Positions 1 through 5,832 of a stretch of 6,996 nucleotides of DNA are shown piece after piece (the first letter of the stretch is position 1; each line of letters begins with the position of its first letter). Made by a program: the position numbers and the translations under genes. This stretch comes from CAYYDH01 sp964470615 (GTDB lineage Bacteria > Patescibacteriota > Minisyncoccia > Minisyncoccales > GWA2-38-27). The stretch is from positions 1 through 6,996 of the forward strand of contig CAYYDH010000036.1 of the NCBI GenBank assembly GCA_964470615.1, read 5' to 3'. Under the pieces are notes generated by a model that did no database searches, was not told where the DNA came from, and saw only the letters and a program-made list of their open reading frames with translations.

Positions 1-217
1 CCTATTGGTATCGCTTGTGTTTGCGTTGTTTCCATACCCTAAGGAATGACGCATAAAAGTATTAAGTCCAGCCCCAAGGAGACAAGCTGTTGGTAACTAA
101 AATCCCTAAAGCCTTTCAAAATACGGCTAAAAGTGGCAACAACATATCGCTGACTTGCCTCTAAAAATTAGACATTGAGCCAGTTGGTTTTGCAGATCTT
201 TCAAAAGCAATACAAAA
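1..217. other. Left-edge region with no recognised gene
   Basis: I see no supportable gene here. On the plus strand all three frames are open for the first 40-50 bases; one reads LLVSLVFALFPYPKE and stops at 47-49, so the tail of a gene lying mostly outside the window is possible but unproven. Beyond about position 55 stops are frequent on both strands. On the minus strand a GGCAA/TTGCC inverted pair (about 135-160, 15-nt loop) could form a weak hairpin. No tRNA, rRNA or clear terminator is recognisable. It lies downstream of the restriction endonuclease remnant, where a partner methyltransferase or a transcript end might be expected, but neither is visible. Confidence 0.5.
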
Positions 218-652
218 TTAGTTCTTGTTTTTATTAAATCTTTTGAAATAATCATCAATTTCATTTCTCAACTCAATACCCACCCTTTCAAAACAATCGA
301 GGAGGTCTTTATAGGTATTTTTACCACCAAGAAAATCCCAAAATTCATCAGCCACCTTGAGCTCATTTTCCAAATCTAACATTCCTCGCATTGTCCAACG
401 TGTGTATGGTTCTGGTTCATACGGATTATATGGAATAGCTATAAATGTATTTATCTCTGCATCGGGTTTATTAGCTAAAATCACAGCCACCCATTCAAGT
501 AGTGTACGTTTAAATTCCTTAAAACCACCAGCGTTTGGTTTTGCAGTTTTAATATCAAACAAGAAATACGCACCACCTTTTGATTCAAACATCAAATCAA
601 CCTTCGTTGGTTTGACTTTTACTATTTTACCAGTTTGACAGCTTTGCCACTT
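218..652 (-). pseudogene. TdeIII-like type II restriction endonuclease, 5'-truncated
   Basis: This encodes the C-terminal part of a protein I recognise as similar to the TdeIII family of type II restriction endonucleases, which cleave DNA at a short specific site. The frame is open from a TAG at 653-655 to the TAA at 218-220. The first usable starts are TTG at 595-593 and ATG at 592-590, giving about 125 residues, too short for a complete enzyme. The motifs are PTKVDLMF, then FLFDIKTAKPN (a D...DxK arrangement typical of PD-(D/E)XK nucleases), FKRTLLEW, AIPYNPYEPEPYTRW and EFWDFLGG. Starting at TTG or ATG would drop the first acidic residue (VDLMF), so the product is probably inactive. Homologous-looking sequence reaches back to about 628 and then meets the oppositely oriented pilin-like remnant, so the N-terminal half is missing. 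No methyltransferase is visible in the window. The family call is from memory of the motif pattern and is fairly, not fully, secure. Confidence 0.65.
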
Positions 653-655
653 CTA
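613..655. other. Breakpoint between two divergent truncated genes
   Basis: The restriction endonuclease frame (minus) stays open only to the TAG at 653-655, and the pilin-like frame (plus) is open only from the TGA at 613-615. Both genes read as real protein right up to this zone and both lack their N-terminal parts. If both were once intact, the join lies inside this stretch of about 43 bp. A deletion removing the shared 5' region of two divergent genes, an inversion or insertion endpoint, or a chimeric assembly join would all give this picture. No insertion sequence end or long repeat is visible at the join. Confidence 0.55.
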
Positions 656-948
656 CTTCTGGCAATATTATTACTTGCGCTGGAAATAACATGTCTGGAA
701 ATGGATCTTCTGGTAGTGACGCTATCATGGGAACCAGCACTCTTACGCGAATTGGCGGGGGAGGAAGCAGTAATCCTACCAGTGTCTTTGGGTTTATCAT
801 GAATACTGGCTCTAACCCCGTATCTCATTGCACGATTGTGACGGTCACTAAAAATACTAACGGTACCACTTATGTTAAATCGCGTGGCTATAACACTTGT
901 GCTAGCAACCCCAGAAGAATTGAAAGAGGAATCGAAGTAACCTATTAA
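616..948 (+). pseudogene. Pilin-like / surface protein C-terminal fragment, 5'-truncated
   Basis: The frame is open from 616 to the TAA at 946-948. ATG 691 is the first possible ATG (85 residues), but protein-like sequence continues upstream of it (YQFDSFATSTSGNIITCAG), so 691 is probably an internal methionine and the real N-terminus is missing. The protein is rich in Ser, Thr, Gly and Asn, has a Gly run (RIGGGGSSNP), three scattered cysteines (ITCAG, SHCTIV, YNTCAS), and ends in a basic beta-like tail containing YVKSRGYNTC and RRIERGIEVTY. That ending resembles type IV pilin-like or PilX-like extracellular proteins of Parcubacteria-type genomes; this is resemblance by eye. A normal pilin-like protein would have an N-terminal hydrophobic helix, absent here. 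The stop lies 3 bp before the DedA start, so the fragment heads the downstream gene cluster and may once have been co-transcribed with it. Confidence 0.5.
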
Positions 949-951
949 ATT

Positions 952-1590
952 ATGATTGAATCGCTAGTACATTTTTTACAATTGAACGTTTTGCCTCTCG
1001 GTGCCTTTGGGGTTTTTATGGCCTCAGTTATTGAGGAGGTGATAGCCCCCATACCTTCAGCTCTGATTATGACTATGTCAGGATTTCTTTTTGTTTCCGG
1101 CAGTTTGTCGTGGGGCGCCATTTCCTCTCTGGTATTTAAGGTGGCTATCCCCGCGGCGTTGGGAGTGACCCTGGGTTCTTATGTTGTTTATTTCGTGGCT
1201 CGCTATGGTGGTAAATTTACTATCGAAAAATGGGGCAAATACATTGGTCTTCTTTGGGCCGACATAGAAAAACTTCAGAGCAAATTAAGTGGCACCAAGA
1301 CCGACGAATTAATAATCGGGGGGGCTAGAATTTTACCAATAGTCCCTTCGGTGGCCATATCGGCCTTTTGTGGCATTTTGGAGATGAATGTCATTAAATA
1401 TTTTTTCATTACTTTTATTGGAATGTTCTTGCGGGGGCTGATTTTAGGAGCTATCGGCTGGCAAGTGGGTAATGTTTATGAAAAATATGCCAATTTCTTC
1501 GCTTCTGCTGAACAAGTGGTACTATTATCCACTATCTTAGGTTTATTGATTTTTGTTGTGTTAAAATATAGAGGTAAATTGAGGAAATAA
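952..1590 (+). CDS. DedA family (SNARE-associated) membrane protein
   Basis: The product is a 212-residue integral membrane protein of the DedA/VTT superfamily; bacterial members move lipids, including undecaprenyl phosphate or phosphatidylethanolamine, across the cytoplasmic membrane and support envelope integrity. Visible family signals, in order, are an acidic-proline re-entrant region (IEEVIAPIPSALIM, about 27-40), the glycine/tyrosine helix (GVTLGSYVVYFVARYGGKF, about 71-89), and the second re-entrant region (GGARILPIVPSVAISAF, about 123-139) followed by long hydrophobic helices to residue 205 and a basic tail (KYRGKLRK). Arg126 and Pro129 match the family's arginine-proline motif, but the second arginine common there (RxxPxxR) is Pro132 here. 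Which substrate it moves cannot be told from sequence. The ATG at 952 begins 3 bp after the preceding stop; the purine-rich AGAGGA at about 925-930 is too far for a good ribosome site. The permease follows closely, suggesting one transcript. Confidence 0.85.
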   Translation: MIESLVHFLQLNVLPLGAFGVFMASVIEEVIAPIPSALIMTMSGFLFVSGSLSWGAISSLVFKVAIPAALGVTLGSYVVYFVARYGGKFTIEKWGKYIGLLWADIEKLQSKLSGTKTDELIIGGARILPIVPSVAISAFCGILEMNVIKYFFITFIGMFLRGLILGAIGWQVGNVYEKYANFFASAEQVVLLSTILGLLIFVVLKYRGKLRK

Positions 1591-1607
1591 AAATCCTCTT
1601 TGTGCCT

Positions 1608-2642
1608 ATGTCTAAAAAAACAATACAAATTTCTTTTTTTGTGGCTTTGACCCTGTGCTTATTGGTAGTATCTTTTTTGATATTCAAGCCTTATCTTGGA
1701 ATTATTTTTTTGGCGGCGGTACTTTCCACTATTTTTTATCCCTTATACAAAAAATTTCTTTCTTGGTTTGGCGGCCATCCTGGTATCGCTGCCACTTCTA
1801 CCTTATTAGTCATTGTTGTGATTATAGTGATACCGACCGTATTAGTATCGGGGAGTATTTTCAAGGAGGCTGTCGGTTTATATAACTCAATCGCTTTTGG
1901 TGGTATGGAAAATATTATTGCTTACACCGATACCCTTTCATCTAAATTGGGCCAAACTCTTTTTAATGATTCTTCTTTTCGTCTTGACCTCGGTGGATAT
2001 TTCCAAAGTGTTTTGACGTGGGTAATAAGTCATTTTGATTCTTTTTTTACCACTGTCTTCAAAGGTTTGTTGGGCTTTGTGTTGATGCTAATATCCATCT
2101 ATTATCTGTTGTGCTACGGCTCTCGTGTGAAGGAACACATAAAAATCTGGAGTCCTTTGCCTGACCGATACGACGAAGAAATTTTTTCTGCTCTACAATC
2201 TTCGACTGACGCTGTCTTTCGGGGGCGATTTCTGGTGGCTATCGCTCAAGGACTTTTTTTGGGATTGGGTTTTGTAATTTTTGGGATAAGTAATTCTGTG
2301 CTGTGGGGTTTTGTGGGAGCCGTTACTTCTTTGATACCGGCCCTCGGAACTTCTATTGTTACAATACCGGCAATTATTTATTTGTTTGTGAACGGAAACA
2401 TTGGCGCTGGTATCGGGATGATTATCTGGGCAGCGGTGGCAGTGGGGTTGGTTGATGACACCCTTTCATTTTTCATCCTAAAAAGAAGAATTAAAGTGCA
2501 TCCTTTGATAGTACTTTTTTCTATTCTTGGCGGAGTTCAGTTATTCGGAGCTATAGGATTTTTGGCTGGTCCGGTCTTGGTCAGTGCTTTCCTGTCACTG
2601 CTTCGGATTTATCCTTTCGTTATTTCTTCTAGAGAAGAGTAA
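1608..2642 (+). CDS. AI-2E / PerM family permease
   Basis: This encodes a roughly 344-residue polytopic membrane protein of the AI-2E transporter (PerM/TqsA-like) family. Members include quorum-signal exporters, sodium/proton antiporters and many proteins of unknown substrate, so the substrate is open. Hydrophobic segments lie near residues 7-45, 64-88, 150-170, 207-260, 265-290 and 300-335. Family signatures are SPLPDRYDEEIF before the conserved domain, FRGRFLVAIAQG, TSLIPALGT, VGLVDDTLSFFILKR (family form is usually DN at the acidic position) and the closing SILGGVQLFGAIGFLAGPVL. I chose ATG 1608; GTG 1602 in the same frame is possible and adds two residues. A small inverted repeat (GAGGA 1581-1585 / TCCTC 1594-1598) spans the upstream stop codon. 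It ends at the TAA at 2640-2642, 13 bp before the glycosyltransferase start. Its last ~37 codons lie inside the tandem duplication and recur as a fragment downstream. Confidence 0.85.
   Translation: MSKKTIQISFFVALTLCLLVVSFLIFKPYLGIIFLAAVLSTIFYPLYKKFLSWFGGHPGIAATSTLLVIVVIIVIPTVLVSGSIFKEAVGLYNSIAFGGMENIIAYTDTLSSKLGQTLFNDSSFRLDLGGYFQSVLTWVISHFDSFFTTVFKGLLGFVLMLISIYYLLCYGSRVKEHIKIWSPLPDRYDEEIFSALQSSTDAVFRGRFLVAIAQGLFLGLGFVIFGISNSVLWGFVGAVTSLIPALGTSIVTIPAIIYLFVNGNIGAGIGMIIWAAVAVGLVDDTLSFFILKRRIKVHPLIVLFSILGGVQLFGAIGFLAGPVLVSAFLSLLRIYPFVISSREE
2527..2536 (+). repeat. 10-bp microhomology word, site 1 (TTGGCGGAGT)
   Basis: The word TTGGCGGAGT lies in the permease gene, around codons 309-312. It marks the left end of the duplicated unit and is identical to the words at 4414 and 6301. 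It appears to be the only homology between the two ancestral endpoints. Confidence 0.9.
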
Positions 2643-2655
2643 ACTATTCCATAAA

Positions 2656-3945
2656 ATGGCAGATTATAAATTACCAAGTGTTCTAATGTTCGGATGGGAA
2701 TACCCGCCGTTCAACAGTGGGGGACTTGGAGTTGCTTGTCAGGGGCTCTCCAAAGCTCTTTCTTCGAGTGGAGTGCCTCTGACTTTTGTCTTACCTTTTA
2801 AAATACCAGTGTCCGCTCCATGGTGTCGATTTGTCTTTGCTGATGAGACCGCTGATTTTTTAAATGATTCTCAAATTAGAAGTTTATTTTCGGGCTATGC
2901 TAGCCATTCTAATTCTGCCGAAGCTCGAAAGTATGGTCTACCTTCTTATATCTCCAATGATTTAATAGAAAGAGTCAGAGCTTATGCCAAGAAAGCTCCG
3001 GCTATTGCTAGAAATTTCAAGCATTCGGTCATTCATGTCCATGATTGGCTGACTTATCCGGCCGGGATTGCCGCTAAAGAAATTTCTGGCAAACCATTGG
3101 TTGTTCATATTCACGCTACAGAGTTTGACAGAAGTGGTTCTGATAATGTCAACCAAGAAATTTATAATATTGAACTGGAAGGTTTCAGAAAAGCCGATAT
3201 GATTGTGGCTGTTTCTGAACGCACCAAGAAAAAAGTAGTACAAAAATATGGTATTTCGCCTAATAAAGTAAAAGTGGTTTACAATGGCATTGAATTTAAT
3301 TCCATCCCCGCTTCTATCCCGCGTAATTTGGAAGCTCTAAAAAAAGCCGGCAATTCCATTGTCTTATTTGTAGGCAGGATTACTTTGCAAAAAGGCCCTG
3401 ATTATTTTGTGGAGATGGCAGAAAAAGTTCTTTCTCGCGAACCGAATACTTTTTTTGTAGTTTCTGGCAGTGGAGATATGGAGGAAGAAATAATAAAAAA
3501 TATTTCTAGACGTAGTCTTTCTAACAAGTTTATTTTTTGCGGATTTTTAAGAGGGGATGAATTGGCTCAAATTTATAAAGCAGCCGATATCTTTGTAATG
3601 CCATCTGTTTCCGAACCTTTTGGCCTGGTGCCTTTAGAAGCTATGATTGCTGATGTGCCAGTGTTGGTGTCCAAAGAATCAGGAGTCAGTGAAATCTTGA
3701 CTAATGCCCTCAAGTCACATTTTTGGGATACTGATGATATGGCAGATAAAGTTTTAAGTGTTTTGTCTCACAAAAAATTAAAAAACCATTTATCCACAAA
3801 TGGTAGCAGAGAAGTGAAAGCAATCCACTGGAAAAAGGCAGCAGAATCTTTGATTTCATTATATAATTCTTTAGATAATGCCTTCGGTATGTTTTTATTT
3901 CCAAGTTCACCAGCCTTTGAGGGTGCGCAAGTACCGCGTGTTTGA
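2656..3945 (+). CDS. GT4/GT5-like glycosyltransferase, copy 1
   Basis: This is a 429-residue retaining glycosyltransferase of GT-B fold, close to the GT4/glycogen-synthase-like group, predicted to transfer a sugar (probably glucose) from a nucleotide-sugar to a growing glycan in the cytoplasm. The N-terminal acceptor domain has EYPPFNSGGLG (GGLG at residues 22-25, the loop near the nucleotide-sugar phosphates), HVHDWLTYPAG (127-137) and HIHATEFDRSG (151-161). The C-terminal donor domain has LFVGRITLQKG (237-247) and the EX7E motif EPFGLVPLE (320-328). I chose ATG 2656, 13 bp after the permease stop, because similarity to the family starts just after it. An in-frame ATG at 2584 would add 24 residues overlapping the permease gene, and ATG 2686 is also possible. 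No good ribosome site is visible, so translational coupling is likely. The last ~22 codons overlap the GH57 start in another frame. A GH57 neighbour suggests alpha-glucan metabolism; envelope polysaccharide synthesis is an alternative. Confidence 0.85.
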   Translation: MADYKLPSVLMFGWEYPPFNSGGLGVACQGLSKALSSSGVPLTFVLPFKIPVSAPWCRFVFADETADFLNDSQIRSLFSGYASHSNSAEARKYGLPSYISNDLIERVRAYAKKAPAIARNFKHSVIHVHDWLTYPAGIAAKEISGKPLVVHIHATEFDRSGSDNVNQEIYNIELEGFRKADMIVAVSERTKKKVVQKYGISPNKVKVVYNGIEFNSIPASIPRNLEALKKAGNSIVLFVGRITLQKGPDYFVEMAEKVLSREPNTFFVVSGSGDMEEEIIKNISRRSLSNKFIFCGFLRGDELAQIYKAADIFVMPSVSEPFGLVPLEAMIADVPVLVSKESGVSEILTNALKSHFWDTDDMADKVLSVLSHKKLKNHLSTNGSREVKAIHWKKAAESLISLYNSLDNAFGMFLFPSSPAFEGAQVPRV

Positions 3946-4519
3946 CGTCGGTACTCACAGCAACTATTTTGACGATCAGGGTGATACCAATCTAAACAAC
4001 AGGGCGGTTATGGAAAAAGTGGCTCTCAAATGTTATTTGCCAGCCAACGCCGTCTTGTTGGAAAACATAAAAAATAATCCCGAGTTTAAAGCCAGTTTTT
4101 CTATTTCTGGCACTGCTCTAGAACAATTTGAAAAATATGTACCGGAGGTTATAGATTCTTTCAAAAAATTAGTGAATACCGGTAATATAGAACTTCTTTC
4201 CGAAACCTATCACCACTCTCTTTCATCCGTTTACTCACCGGAAGAATTTAAGAACCAAGTCAAACTTCATCGTAAAAAAATTCGCGATCTTTTTGGAGTC
4301 ACTCCTTCAATTTTTAGAAATACTGAGCTTATCTATTCAAACGATATCGCCAAGATGGCGGAAGACATGGGTTTCAATGCTATTTTAGCCGAAGGAGCCG
4401 ACCATGTTTTGGGTTGGCGGAGTTCAGTTATTCGGAGCTATAGGATTTTTGGCTGGTCCGGTCTTGGTCAGTGCTTTCCTGTCACTGCTTCGGATTTATC
4501 CTTTCGTTATTTCTTCTAG
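3878..4519 (+). pseudogene. GH57 glycosidase, truncated first copy with out-of-frame tail
   Basis: The first 182 codons match the intact GH57 gene at 5765. After the junction at 4414-4423 the frame reads permease DNA in the wrong frame for 31 residues (starting SVIRSYRIFG) and stops at TAG 4517-4519. The fragment keeps the N-terminal FQVHQPLR motif and the probable nucleophile region FRNTELIY (Glu150), but lacks the acid/base aspartate (MDYETFGEHQ) and the C-terminal helical part, so no activity is expected. It starts inside the end of the glycosyltransferase gene (68-bp overlap). Its stop lies 23 bp before the second glycosyltransferase start, so ribosomes reading it could still feed that gene. 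It is a by-product of the tandem duplication. Confidence 0.85.
4414..4423 (+). repeat. 10-bp microhomology word, site 2 at the novel junction
   Basis: The same TTGGCGGAGT sits where the first GH57 copy joins permease sequence. Left of it the sequence matches the GH57 gene (GGG precedes); right of it the sequence matches the permease gene (TCAG follows). This is the expected footprint of duplication through a short shared word. Confidence 0.9.
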
Positions 4520-4529
4520 AGAAGAGTAA
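4414..4529 (+). pseudogene. AI-2E/PerM permease 3' fragment
   Basis: This duplicated tail of the permease gene (codons about 310-346) is identical to 2527-2642 and includes the TAA at 4527-4529. It has no start and lies in a different frame from the GH57 sequence fused ahead of it, so the permease frame is not translated from upstream. Its remaining role may be to supply the short sequence that precedes the glycosyltransferase start. Confidence 0.9.
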
Positions 4530-4542
4530 ACTATTCCATAAA

Positions 4543-5832
4543 ATGGCAGATTATAAATTACCAAGTGTTCTAATGTTCGGATGGGAATACCCGCCGTTCA
4601 ACAGTGGGGGACTTGGAGTTGCTTGTCAGGGGCTCTCCAAAGCTCTTTCTTCGAGTGGAGTGCCTCTGACTTTTGTCTTACCTTTTAAAATACCAGTGTC
4701 CGCTCCATGGTGTCGATTTGTCTTTGCTGATGAGACCGCTGATTTTTTAAATGATTCTCAAATTAGAAGTTTATTTTCGGGCTATGCTAGCCATTCTAAT
4801 TCTGCCGAAGCTCGAAAGTATGGTCTACCTTCTTATATCTCCAATGATTTAATAGAAAGAGTCAGAGCTTATGCCAAGAAAGCTCCGGCTATTGCTAGAA
4901 ATTTCAAGCATTCGGTCATTCATGTCCATGATTGGCTGACTTATCCGGCCGGGATTGCCGCTAAAGAAATTTCTGGCAAACCATTGGTTGTTCATATTCA
5001 CGCTACAGAGTTTGACAGAAGTGGTTCTGATAATGTCAACCAAGAAATTTATAATATTGAACTGGAAGGTTTCAGAAAAGCCGATATGATTGTGGCTGTT
5101 TCTGAACGCACCAAGAAAAAAGTAGTACAAAAATATGGTATTTCGCCTAATAAAGTAAAAGTGGTTTACAATGGCATTGAATTTAATTCCATCCCCGCTT
5201 CTATCCCGCGTAATTTGGAAGCTCTAAAAAAAGCCGGCAATTCCATTGTCTTATTTGTAGGCAGGATTACTTTGCAAAAAGGCCCTGATTATTTTGTGGA
5301 GATGGCAGAAAAAGTTCTTTCTCGCGAACCGAATACTTTTTTTGTAGTTTCTGGCAGTGGAGATATGGAGGAAGAAATAATAAAAAATATTTCTAGACGT
5401 AGTCTTTCTAACAAGTTTATTTTTTGCGGATTTTTAAGAGGGGATGAATTGGCTCAAATTTATAAAGCAGCCGATATCTTTGTAATGCCATCTGTTTCCG
5501 AACCTTTTGGCCTGGTGCCTTTAGAAGCTATGATTGCTGATGTGCCAGTGTTGGTGTCCAAAGAATCAGGAGTCAGTGAAATCTTGACTAATGCCCTCAA
5601 GTCACATTTTTGGGATACTGATGATATGGCAGATAAAGTTTTAAGTGTTTTGTCTCACAAAAAATTAAAAAACCATTTATCCACAAATGGTAGCAGAGAA
5701 GTGAAAGCAATCCACTGGAAAAAGGCAGCAGAATCTTTGATTTCATTATATAATTCTTTAGATAATGCCTTCGGTATGTTTTTATTTCCAAGTTCACCAG
5801 CCTTTGAGGGTGCGCAAGTACCGCGTGTTTGA
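4543..5832 (+). CDS. GT4/GT5-like glycosyltransferase, copy 2
   Basis: This is the second complete copy of the glycosyltransferase gene, with the same 429-residue product as copy 1, including GGLG (22-25), HVHDW (127-131), LFVGRITLQKG (237-247) and EPFGLVPLE (320-328). The sequence just before its ATG is the same as for copy 1 (permease tail), but farther upstream lies the truncated GH57 hybrid rather than the intact permease. If the whole strand is one transcript, both copies would be expressed and gene dose would double. The 3' end overlaps the intact GH57 gene by 68 bp, as in copy 1. Since there are no visible differences, the copies cannot have diverged in function. Confidence 0.85.
   Translation: MADYKLPSVLMFGWEYPPFNSGGLGVACQGLSKALSSSGVPLTFVLPFKIPVSAPWCRFVFADETADFLNDSQIRSLFSGYASHSNSAEARKYGLPSYISNDLIERVRAYAKKAPAIARNFKHSVIHVHDWLTYPAGIAAKEISGKPLVVHIHATEFDRSGSDNVNQEIYNIELEGFRKADMIVAVSERTKKKVVQKYGISPNKVKVVYNGIEFNSIPASIPRNLEALKKAGNSIVLFVGRITLQKGPDYFVEMAEKVLSREPNTFFVVSGSGDMEEEIIKNISRRSLSNKFIFCGFLRGDELAQIYKAADIFVMPSVSEPFGLVPLEAMIADVPVLVSKESGVSEILTNALKSHFWDTDDMADKVLSVLSHKKLKNHLSTNGSREVKAIHWKKAAESLISLYNSLDNAFGMFLFPSSPAFEGAQVPRV

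Larger units (their letters stand above)
2527..4423 (+). repeat. Tandem duplication, first copy (period 1887 bp)
   Basis: This segment recurs at 4414-6310 with an offset of exactly 1887 bp, and every stretch I compared is identical. Its left limit is set by the mismatch at 2526 (C) versus 4413 (G), its right limit by 4424 (T) versus 6311 (C). It contains the permease 3' end, the complete glycosyltransferase gene and the first 182 codons of the GH57 gene. The two copies share the 10-bp word at 4414-4423. This copy carries the natural permease-to-glycosyltransferase junction, while its right end is the novel junction. Confidence 0.97.

Noticed and set aside
1..110. Possible tmRNA on the minus strand
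   Set aside because: Only a short tag-like stretch is suggestive. The conserved 5' end with its GGxxTCGACG-type element and the T-arm/CCA end are not visible.
357..638. 93-codon plus-strand frame opposite the restriction endonuclease
   Set aside because: It is antisense to the recognisable endonuclease motifs and has no protein-like pattern of its own.
622..828. 68-codon minus-strand frame
   Set aside because: It is antisense to the pilin-like coding region and low in complexity; the plus-strand frame reads far more like protein.
1581..1598. GAGGA/TCCTC hairpin as a terminator between the DedA and permease genes
   Set aside because: The stem is only 5 bp with an 8-nt loop, spans the stop codon and has just a short T run; too weak to call a terminator in a 17-bp intergenic gap.
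1655..1885. 76-codon plus-strand frame inside the permease gene
   Set aside because: It is an alternative frame of the permease gene with no recognisable domain.
2962..3243. Minus-strand 93-codon frame, repeated at 4849-5130
   Set aside because: It is antisense to the glycosyltransferase core. Its recurrence only reflects the DNA duplication, not conservation.
3710..3958. Minus-strand 82-codon frame, repeated at 5597-5845
   Set aside because: It is antisense to the glycosyltransferase 3' end, again repeated only because the DNA is duplicated.
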